Source: Desulfofundulus thermosubterraneus DSM 16057 (lineage in GTDB: Bacteria > Bacillota > Desulfotomaculia > Desulfotomaculales > Desulfovirgulaceae). Taken from it: 44,142 nt of DNA. The notes below the pieces were generated by a model, which saw only the letters and a program-made list of their open reading frames with translations, was not told the origin of the DNA and did not search any database. The position numbers were made by a program, and so were the translations under genes. The stretch covers positions 1 through 44,142 of the forward strand of contig NZ_FQZM01000031.1 of assembly GCF_900142025.1 (NCBI RefSeq). Direction: 5' to 3'. Below, in pieces: positions 38,020 through 44,142 of the stretch (position 1 is the first letter of the stretch; every line of letters begins with the position of its first letter).

Positions 38020-39370
38020 AATCAAACCCTTCAGAGGACTGCGCTACGCTTCCGGTGTGGGGCCCCTGGCCGACCTGGTGACCCCGCCTTACGATGTCAT
38101 TGATGCAAAAGCCCAGGACGACTACTACCGGCGCCACCCCTACAATATCATCCGCCTGGAGTACGGCAAGGTCTATCCCGGGGATGATGAAAGCAATAAC
38201 CGTTACACCCGGGCGGCAGCCGATTTTACCGCCTGGCGGGAAAAAGGTGTGCTGGTGCCGGAAGAATCACCGGCATTATATCTTTACGAGCAGGAATTTA
38301 GCGCCGGTGGAAAACGTCTGGTACGCAGCGGAATGATCTGCGCGGTTAAGTTGGAACCCTACGAGAAGGGCGTGGTTCTGCCCCACGAGGAGACCCTGCC
38401 CAAGCACAAGGAAGATCGCCTGGCGTTGATGCGGGCCTGCCGGGCCAATTTCAGCCCCATTTTCGGTCTTTATGCCGATGAGGAAATGACCGTGGACAAC
38501 CTTTTGCGGCCACGAGCCGGCCGGTCGCCGGACCTGGACTTTACCGATGAAAACGGCCATGCCCACCGCCTGTGGGTGATCACGGACCCCGCCGTTATCG
38601 AGCAGGTGCGGCAGGCCATGGCCGGCAGTCGCATTTTCATTGCCGACGGCCACCACCGCTACGAAACGGCCCTGGCTTACAGCCGGGAAAGGCGGCAGGA
38701 GGAGGGCAACCCCGCTGGACCGGGGCCTTATGATTACGTAATGATGACCCTGGTCAACCTGTACGATCCCGGTCTGGTGGTGTTGCCGACCCACCGCCTG
38801 GTGCGCAACGTTGAGGGCCTGGATGTGGAGGAACTCTTGGGTAAGATACAGGAGCATTTTGAGATAGAGGTCTTCCCTCTTGCCCCCGGCTACGGCAACT
38901 TTTACGATTTCATCAAAGAACTGGCTACCCGGGGGGGCTTCACGGGAGATGCCCGGCCCGGCGCGGGCCCCCTTTCCCACCGTCACTCCTTCGGCCTGTA
39001 CTGCGGCAGTGGGCGCCTGTATCTCTTGACCCTGCGGGATGAAGGGGCGTTGCCCCGCCTGATGCCCGCCGGCCATTCCGCCGCCTGGCAGGGGCTGGAT
39101 GTTTCGGTGCTGCACCACCTGATCCTGGACCGCCTTCTGGGCATCGGCGGTGCGGAGCGGGCCAGGGAGAGCCACCTCACCTACACCCGGGAAGAGGCGG
39201 GAGCACTGAAAGCCGTGGACGAAGGCGAATACCAGCTGGCCTTCTTCCTGAACCCCACCCTGGTGGAGGAGGTCACGGCGGTGGCCGCCAACGGCGAGAA
39301 AATGCCCCAGAAATCCACTTTCTTTTACCCCAAGCTGATAACGGGTCTGGTTATCAATCCGCTTTTTTGA
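38012..39370 (+). CDS. DUF1015 family protein
   Basis: About 452 aa. The N-terminus AEIKPFRGLRY and LVTPPYDVIDAKAQDDYYRRHPYNIIRLEYG are typical of DUF1015. A motif FIADGHHRYETALAY near residue 210 resembles the phosphate-binding GxHR motif of ParB/sulfiredoxin-like proteins, including the free serine kinase SerK. The family's function is not settled. I chose a TTG at 38012, ten bases after AAGGAG; a GTG at 38003 is too close to that site. It overlaps mazG and ends with a hairpin. Confidence 0.85.
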   Translation: MAEIKPFRGLRYASGVGPLADLVTPPYDVIDAKAQDDYYRRHPYNIIRLEYGKVYPGDDESNNRYTRAAADFTAWREKGVLVPEESPALYLYEQEFSAGGKRLVRSGMICAVKLEPYEKGVVLPHEETLPKHKEDRLALMRACRANFSPIFGLYADEEMTVDNLLRPRAGRSPDLDFTDENGHAHRLWVITDPAVIEQVRQAMAGSRIFIADGHHRYETALAYSRERRQEEGNPAGPGPYDYVMMTLVNLYDPGLVVLPTHRLVRNVEGLDVEELLGKIQEHFEIEVFPLAPGYGNFYDFIKELATRGGFTGDARPGAGPLSHRHSFGLYCGSGRLYLLTLRDEGALPRLMPAGHSAAWQGLDVSVLHHLILDRLLGIGGAERARESHLTYTREEAGALKAVDEGEYQLAFFLNPTLVEEVTAVAANGEKMPQKSTFFYPKLITGLVINPLF

Positions 39371-39394
39371 TGTTAACTCATTGTTAAACTGATT

Positions 39395-39438
39395 GGGCGG
39401 CGGCCGTCCCCCGTGGACCGGAGGAACGTCCGCCGCCC
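39395..39438. terminator. Hairpin between convergent genes
   Basis: GGGCGGCGGCCGT (39395-39407) pairs with ACGTCCGCCGCCC (39426-39438) with one mismatch. It lies 25 bases after the DUF1015 stop; T-runs are poor, but a strong stem between convergent genes suggests termination both ways. Confidence 0.55.
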
Positions 39439-39492
39439 GTTGTTGTCAGGGAGCGCCCATGGGATAAAATCAGGTTAAATCAGGATGGGATG

Positions 39493-40815
39493 TCACGCCA
39501 GGGCACCCGGTTCCGCCGCTGCCAGGGCCGCAGCAGCCTCCCGGACACGGGCCGCTGCCTCCCCATTTCCTTCCCGTTCGAGATACATGGCGTAGGCGTT
39601 CAGGTCCTCCGGTGTCAGCTCTAAAAGGTTGATCACCTTTTCTTTTCCTTCAAGATCCTGAAAACGGAAAGTTCCTTCGGTTATAAAACGGGTAAACACA
39701 CGCAGGTACAGCACCCTGTAGATCAGTTCATTTACAGTTAGACCCGGGCAAATAATGACACCGAGAAGGTTTTCCACGCCTTCCCGGAGGGAAGGTTCTA
39801 AATTATCTTCCTCTATCTTTGAGGCAAGGATTCTGGCTAATTCTTCCATGAAAAAGGGATAATCTTTCGACAGTACGTCCTCATTTACCACTTTAAGTAA
39901 ATCAATATGGGTACCATAATTCTCGGGGGCATATTTCAGGTGTGCCGGTGGGACTTTTATTTCCTTAATGAACCTATTTAATGATATTAGGCTTTCCAGT
40001 ATGGTATGCAAGGGTAAGGTAAGCGGGATCTCTCCTTCCGCCAGCTTGAGCAGCACTGGTCTGGCCTTTTCGTAGAGGTTTTTGGATATATCCTTTTCAA
40101 TAAAGGGGAATCTTTCCATGAGCTCCGCTACCGCGCGTGCTTTTTCCTCTTCCGGACCGGCCTCGATTTCCGCTAACTTTTCCCTGTATTCATTCATGTC
40201 CTGCAGCGTGGCCCGCAGCACGGCCATGCCTACAGTTTCCGCGTCGCCGGCCTCCAGGAGAAGACAAAGCATGGCGATAATCAGTTCAATGTCCTGCTCC
40301 GTGTGCTCGCCCGCACCCAGGATGTCCTGCAGGGTGGCAATAATATGTTCGCCAAATTCCCGCGTAAAGAGTTCACGGGTCACATCCTGGTAAAAGTCTT
40401 CGTCTTCAGAGGCTTCTTTTCCAGCGGAAGCCAGCTTTTGCAGTTCGGATACGGGAAAGCGCAGGTGGCGAAGGTGCCCGTGGCGGCGCAAAAGTTCGGT
40501 AAATTGTCCTTCCAATGTATCCAGGTAGGTTTGAAAGGCTTCTTCATCCTGTTCGGCAATTTTATTTAAAAAAGCGGCCAGCGTGCGCCCAATTGTTTCC
40601 CCGCCGGGCGAGTCGACTTCCCTGCTCCGGATGCCGGCCGCCAGCCCCAGCGCTTCGACAAGGTGAGGGAAGCGCTTTGCCGCTTCTCCGGCCGTTTTGC
40701 GGATGGCCTCCGTTTCCTCTTGAACGCTTCTCAGGCAGCATTTTTTGTACTTGCGGTTGCTGCCGCAAAGGCAAGGCTCGTTGCGATCGGGCTTGTAAAA
40801 AGAAAACCTGGCCAT
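39493..40815 (-). CDS. SEC-C motif protein of unknown function
   Basis: 440 aa from an ATG at 40815 with GAAAGGAG upstream. An N-terminal zinc-binding SEC-C motif, RNEPCLCGSNRKYKKCC (residues 11-27), is followed by a long acidic, helix-rich region with no named domain that I recognise. SEC-C motifs occur at the end of SecA and in many uncharacterised proteins. The reading frame extends upstream to 40932 through a different small remnant and was not used. Confidence 0.7.
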   Translation of the reverse strand: MARFSFYKPDRNEPCLCGSNRKYKKCCLRSVQEETEAIRKTAGEAAKRFPHLVEALGLAAGIRSREVDSPGGETIGRTLAAFLNKIAEQDEEAFQTYLDTLEGQFTELLRRHGHLRHLRFPVSELQKLASAGKEASEDEDFYQDVTRELFTREFGEHIIATLQDILGAGEHTEQDIELIIAMLCLLLEAGDAETVGMAVLRATLQDMNEYREKLAEIEAGPEEEKARAVAELMERFPFIEKDISKNLYEKARPVLLKLAEGEIPLTLPLHTILESLISLNRFIKEIKVPPAHLKYAPENYGTHIDLLKVVNEDVLSKDYPFFMEELARILASKIEEDNLEPSLREGVENLLGVIICPGLTVNELIYRVLYLRVFTRFITEGTFRFQDLEGKEKVINLLELTPEDLNAYAMYLEREGNGEAAARVREAAAALAAAEPGALA

Positions 40816-40852
40816 GTAATTGCTCCTTTCAGTAATATGTTTCCTTTGAGCT

Positions 40853-40954
40853 TCAACCGTAAGCAAAGCTAATTTCCCGGTGCTTGTATAGTAGAGCTTT
40901 GATCTTGTCGAGAATCTGTTTCTTTGATTCAACTGGTAGATTGTACCGTTTCAT
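40853..40954 (-). pseudogene. N-terminal remnant of a minimal nucleotidyltransferase (MntA-type antitoxin)
   Basis: A 33-codon frame after a strong AGGGAAGGAAG site reads MKRYNLPVESKKQILDKIKALL, then YKHREISFAYG and stop. This matches the first helix and strand of MNT-type nucleotidyltransferases, just before the catalytic GSF/GSxxxG motif. The catalytic Gly-Ser and the rest are missing. No HEPN partner gene is present. The family call rests on a short stretch. Confidence 0.5.
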
Positions 40955-41015
40955 GGTTCTTCCTTCCCTTGCTGTGCAAGCTACCTACAAAAACGCTTGT
41001 GTTTTAGTGCATTCT

Positions 41016-42638
41016 TTACCGGGCCGCCGGGCGGAGGCGGTGGAGGATGTTCCGGGCCAGGTTCAGGGCATAGCTCATCTCTCCCACCCGCAATAGCCAG
41101 CAGCTTAAGAAATAAAAGCACCCGCCGGCGGTGATCAGCACTCCCAGGCGCAGCCCCTGCAGCACAAAACCGGCCAGGCTCCCGCCGCCCGGGGAATTCC
41201 CCGCCAGGCCCTCCAGGAAGGGCCAGCCCATTAACGCCAGCCCCCGTACATCAAGCCACCATACTAAAAACCCCATTAACAGGGAGGCCGCGAGAATGCG
41301 CCCCGTTTCCCGTAGCAGGGCCGTCCCGCCAATATGCCCCAGCCGGCGGCGCAGCAGCCAGAACAAGAGCATGCAGCCAACCCCCGCGGCCGTGGAGGTA
41401 GCCAGGGCCAGCCCCGCCAGGCCGGTGTACCGGACCAGGATCAGGTTTAAAACGACGTTTACGGCCACGGCCACCAGGCCCGTAACCATGGGAGTCCAGG
41501 TATCCTGCAGGGCATAAAAGGCCCGGTTGAGGAACTCCCGCCACATCAGGAAAAGCAGGCCCGGAGTGTAAAAGAGGAGTGCTACGGCAGTCATGCCGGC
41601 ATCCCGGGCGTCAAAGGCGCCCCGCTGAAAGATAAACTGCACCAGGTCCTTCCGGAGAACCATCAATCCCACTGTCAGGGGAATCAAAACAAAAGCCAGC
41701 ACCCGTAAACCCCTGCTTAAACCCGCCAAAAAGCCGGTGGAATCCTCCAGGGCCGTCCGTTCCGTCAGGGTGGGGTAAAGCACGGTAATCAGGGGAATGG
41801 CAAAAAGGCCCTGGGGCAGGTTTAAAATCCGCTGGGCGTAATTAAGGGCGGAAATGCTGCCTTCGGCCAGGCTTGAGGCCAGCATGCGGTCTACAATCAC
41901 GTTTAACTGGTTGGCCCCCACGCCAATCAACACCGGCCCGGCCAGCCAGAGCATTTTCTTTAAGGCCGGGTGGCGCCAGTTAAAGACCGGGCGGTAGCTG
42001 ATGCGCCGCCGGTAAAAGGCCGGCACCTGGATGAGAAACTGGCTAACCGTGGCCGGCACCGTGGCCCAGGCCACCCCGGCAATGCCCCCGTAAGCCCCGG
42101 CCAGCAAAATGCCCCCGATCATGATGATGTTATAGGGAATGCCCATAAAAGCCGGGGCGGCGAAGTGCTGGTGGGCATTGAGCACCCCCTGAGCCCAGCC
42201 CACCATGCCCATGATCACCACCATGGGCAGCAGCACCCGCACCAGCTGGGTGGTAAGCGCCGCCTGCTCCGGGGTGAATCCCGGGGCCAGGATGCGCACC
42301 AGCCAGGGAGCCGCCGGCAGCCCCAGCAGGGCAATGACTAAAAGGGCGCCGGTGACGGCGTGAAAACTGGTCCAGATCAATACCGGCAGCTCGGACCTTT
42401 TATCCGGCCGGTGGATGTACTCGCTGAAAAAGGGAATACCCACGGTGGTAATGGTAGTACCCACCAGGCCAAATAACAGTGCCGGAATGATCATGGCCAC
42501 CAGGTAGGCATCGGTGGCAGCGCTGGCCCCGAAGGCCGCCGCTAAGACCGCCTCCCGGCCAAACCCCATGATTTTGCTTAAAATGGTGGCGCCCATGACC
42601 AGCGCCGTGGCCCGGGCGATCCGTCCCTGGTTGGTCAG
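41016..42638 (-). CDS. murJ: Lipid II flippase MurJ (MviN family)
   Basis: About 540 aa, 14 membrane segments. ATALVMGATILSKIMGFGREAVLAAAFGASAATDAYLVA is the family N-terminus, with conserved Arg in the GREAVLA loop. Other MurJ stretches are ILAPGF, LMVLRKDLVQFIFQRGAFDARDAG, YTPGLLFLMWREFLNRAFYALQDTWTPM. The first ATG, at 42596, would cut into the first membrane helix. The frame continues upstream to a CTG at 42638 that follows AGGTG by about ten bases and gives MTNQGRIARATALVM, the usual MurJ start. A CTG start is rare, so the N-terminus is uncertain. Confidence 0.92.
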   Translation of the reverse strand: MTNQGRIARATALVMGATILSKIMGFGREAVLAAAFGASAATDAYLVAMIIPALLFGLVGTTITTVGIPFFSEYIHRPDKRSELPVLIWTSFHAVTGALLVIALLGLPAAPWLVRILAPGFTPEQAALTTQLVRVLLPMVVIMGMVGWAQGVLNAHQHFAAPAFMGIPYNIIMIGGILLAGAYGGIAGVAWATVPATVSQFLIQVPAFYRRRISYRPVFNWRHPALKKMLWLAGPVLIGVGANQLNVIVDRMLASSLAEGSISALNYAQRILNLPQGLFAIPLITVLYPTLTERTALEDSTGFLAGLSRGLRVLAFVLIPLTVGLMVLRKDLVQFIFQRGAFDARDAGMTAVALLFYTPGLLFLMWREFLNRAFYALQDTWTPMVTGLVAVAVNVVLNLILVRYTGLAGLALATSTAAGVGCMLLFWLLRRRLGHIGGTALLRETGRILAASLLMGFLVWWLDVRGLALMGWPFLEGLAGNSPGGGSLAGFVLQGLRLGVLITAGGCFYFLSCWLLRVGEMSYALNLARNILHRLRPAAR

Positions 42639-42683
42639 TTTGTAAATTCACCTCGATTTCCGGCAACATCTAGTCATATCCAA

Positions 42684-42713
42684 ATAATAACACGCCCGGC
42701 ACGGAACGGACAA
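42684..42713 (-). promoter_or_regulatory. Candidate promoter of murJ
   Basis: On the minus strand: TTGTCC (42713-42708), 18 bases, TATTAT (42689-42684), about 50 bases before the CTG start. Confidence 0.6.
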
Positions 42714-42762
42714 GTGGTCCCACTTTTCACTTGTTCCGCCTCCGCAAAGTGATTTACACTTT
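42712..42762. promoter_or_regulatory. Two related palindromes upstream of murJ
   Basis: AAGTGG-TC-CCACTT (42712-42725) and AAAGTG-ATTTA-CACTTT (42746-42762) share an AAGTG/CACTT half-site. Their centres are about 36 bases apart. The first abuts the -35 box. Suggests a dimeric regulator; identity unknown. Confidence 0.5.
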
Positions 42763-42763
42763 A

Positions 42764-42984
42764 ATCAGTCAAGGTTATTATCAAATAACAGTTTTCGCAT
42801 TTTCTCTTATGAAGGTAGTAAGATCCCGTTTGAATAAGGCCGAAATTTCCCCGTTTTAACCGGCGCCTGGAAATGGAGATTGCCCCTCGATGGCCGATTC
42901 CGGCAGCGGCGGGCCGCGATTCCAAAGCCCAGGCAGGGCTAAATTGCCTCCCCTGGCTGGAAATGTTATAATTTTTATAGAGAC
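42764..42984. other. Intergenic stretch before the IS element, with an outward promoter
   Basis: No gene seen. TTGCCT (42944-42949), 17 bases, TATAAT (42967-42972) forms a plausible plus-strand promoter pointing into the IS element. A GTTATT/AATAAC hairpin lies near 42774-42789. Confidence 0.5.
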
Positions 42985-43054
42985 TCGCCCTTGAAAACCC
43001 ACCCTCTTGTGGGGTGGATCGAGCGGGGCATCGCCCGTTAGGGCGACAAATGTA

Positions 43055-43083
43055 TTCACAAACACCCGTTCTAGTGCTATAAT
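43055..43083 (+). promoter_or_regulatory. Promoter inside the IS left end
   Basis: TTCACA (43055-43060), 17 bases, TATAAT (43078-43083). The start point would fall near 43090, almost at the tnpA coding start, so the message would be nearly leaderless. Confidence 0.55.
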
Positions 43084-43243
43084 CATGCTATGAATGGAAA
43101 AACGAACCACTGCGTTATAACATCAATTACCATATCGTGTTTTCCCAAAATACCGGCATAAGGTAATTACCGGCAGGGTAGAAGACGTTGTAAAACTGAC
43201 AATCCAAGAAATCTGCAACGCTTACGGATACACACTCATCCAG

Positions 43244-44116
43244 ATGGAAACCATGCCGGATCACCTGCACATTTTCCTATCGGCTCCGCCCACGGTGGCT
43301 CCTACCGATATTGTCCGGAAACTCGAAAGCATCACCGCCAACAAAATATTCTCTGCTTTCTCCGGCCTTAAGAGCGGGTTTTGGAGTAGAAGCTACTATA
43401 TCGGCACCGCCGTTAATGTAAGCGCTGAAACTATCCGCAAATACATCGAAGCGGCCATCGACCCGGGCGAAGTGCATGCCCTGACCATCACCGACGGCGA
43501 TGATGCTTTGGTGATCAGCGGCAGGCTGCTCCGTTCGCTCAACCGCTTGAGAAACAAGGTGCTGCGGCAGTTGCAACGGGCCATCTCCAAAACGAAGGAA
43601 GGTTCCAGGAAGCGCAGGAAACTCCTGGCTAAAAAGTACCGTTTCCTCAACTGGATCGAACGGCGGATAGAACATATTCTGCACACCATTTCCGCCCGGG
43701 CCGTTCGCTGGTGCCTGAAAAGGAGCGTTAAAACGGTTTACATCGGCAACCCGGAAGGTGTGCGCGAAAGGGACTGCGGCAGACACCACAACCAGCGCAT
43801 GGGCCAGTGGGCCTTCGGCAAGCTGCGCGATTTGCTGGCATACAAGCTCAAGCGTCACGGCATAGAGCTGATTCCGGTGGATGAGCGTGGCACCTCCGGC
43901 ACCTGCCCGGTATGCGGGGAGTACACCAGACAGACCGGGCGCGTATACCGGTGCGGCAATGCTTCCTGCGGGTTCACCGGGATTCACCGGGACGTGCTGG
44001 GAGCCAGCGGCATCCTTGACAAAGCTTTGGACGGGAGTTTCACCAGGGGCCGCAGGCTGCCCGGGAAAGTGGAATACCTGCGGCCGCAAGTGCTGGCGCC
44101 GCAAAAAGCAGCCTGA
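43244..44116 (+). CDS. TnpA-TnpB chimera: Y1 transposase C-terminus fused in frame to a TnpB RuvC domain
   Basis: 290 aa. Residues 1-70 are TnpA: HUH motif H7-L-H9 and the catalytic tyrosine helix TIRK-Y67-IE. At residue 71 the frame passes straight into TnpB RuvC-I, AIDPGEVHALTITDG (Asp73). It continues with a basic bridge helix, the RuvC-II segment YIGNPEGV (candidate Glu171), a four-Cys zinc finger (C221, C224, C237, C242) and RuvC-III HRDVLGA (Asp250). The TnpB N-terminal guide- and DNA-binding half, about 170-200 residues, is missing. The TnpA metal-ligand Gln expected four residues after the Tyr is Ala71. The ATG at 43244 has no ribosome site, and the TnpA N-terminus lies in a broken frame upstream, so this is probably a deletion product rather than a working enzyme. 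Confidence 0.75.
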   Translation: METMPDHLHIFLSAPPTVAPTDIVRKLESITANKIFSAFSGLKSGFWSRSYYIGTAVNVSAETIRKYIEAAIDPGEVHALTITDGDDALVISGRLLRSLNRLRNKVLRQLQRAISKTKEGSRKRRKLLAKKYRFLNWIERRIEHILHTISARAVRWCLKRSVKTVYIGNPEGVRERDCGRHHNQRMGQWAFGKLRDLLAYKLKRHGIELIPVDERGTSGTCPVCGEYTRQTGRVYRCGNASCGFTGIHRDVLGASGILDKALDGSFTRGRRLPGKVEYLRPQVLAPQKAA

Positions 44117-44142
44117 CGTATCTACGATGAGTAGTAGACGCC

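Larger units (their letters stand above)
42985..44142 (+). mobile_element. IS200/IS605-type element, right end outside the window
   Basis: The left end carries two hairpins, CCCACCC/GGGGTGG (42998-43017) and TCGCCC/GGGCGA (43031-43046), as expected for IS200/IS605 single-strand transposons. A frame reading WKNEPLRYNINYHIVF (TnpA N-terminus) starts near 43095 and is broken by a lost base near 43142. It resumes in another frame as PKYRHKVITGRVEDVVKLTIQ and continues into the TnpA-TnpB chimera. No start codon is seen in the first frame. The exact left boundary is approximate. Likely not able to move by itself. Confidence 0.75.

Noticed and set aside
38276-39175. 299-codon minus-strand frame opposite the DUF1015 gene
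   Set aside because: Antisense of a recognised family protein; low-complexity Gln/Gly/His-rich reading.
42998-43046. CRISPR-like repeats
   Set aside because: The two stems differ in sequence and there is no regular spacing; they fit IS200/IS605 end hairpins.
43277-44104. 275-codon minus-strand frame opposite the TnpA-TnpB chimera
   Set aside because: The plus strand carries clear TnpA and TnpB motifs; the minus reading shows none.

Overview
The window reads as chromosome from a spore-forming clostridial Firmicute of the Peptococcaceae/Desulfotomaculum type. This is an inference. It rests on the strong Shine-Dalgarno sites, many TTG and GTG starts, sigma-A type promoters, the YerC regulator, the Amj flippase, the ykkC-class leader and the GatCAB amidotransferase. 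Almost all of it is core metabolism on the minus strand, with short accessory patches at both edges and at about 6.0-8.9 kb and 40.8 kb.

Layout by coordinate. 1-225: start of an IS91-type transposase running off the edge. 390-4382: minus-strand operon of a NifV-like homocitrate/Re-citrate synthase, a two-subunit aconitase-family hydratase and an isocitrate-dehydrogenase-like enzyme, probably making 2-oxoglutarate. 4820-6070: OFA-type MFS transporter. 6.0-8.9 kb: decayed accessory patch with a truncated MazF toxin and its antitoxin, an Rpn-like nuclease, a frameshifted YcdB-like fragment and a decapitated response regulator. 9000-12213: gatCAB with its own promoter. 12284-17463: ligA, amj (lipid II flippase) and pcrA. 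17583-23515: his operon hisD-C-B-H-A-F-IE, with the TrpR-like regulator gene yerC immediately upstream and palindromes at the promoter. 24154-34084: purine operon of a purine permease plus purE-B-C-F-M-N-H-D. It is led by a ykkC-class riboswitch of probable PRPP type. 34421-36623: hpt and guaA. 36732-39370: a membrane-anchored protein, then a MazG-like hydrolase and a DUF1015 protein on the plus strand. 39493-42638: SEC-C protein, a nucleotidyltransferase remnant and murJ. 42985-end: IS200/IS605 element carrying an in-frame TnpA-TnpB chimera.

How it fits together. The purine block covers PRPP sensing, de novo synthesis to IMP (minus purS/Q/L, which are absent here), GMP synthesis (guaA), salvage (hpt) and uptake (permease). 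Histidine synthesis draws on the same PRPP, and its by-product AICAR feeds the PurH step. The genes most worth a second look are the citrate-type operon, the yerC/his operator region, the ykkC leader, the paired palindromes at the murJ promoter and the TnpA-TnpB chimera. I found no tRNA, rRNA or CRISPR array.
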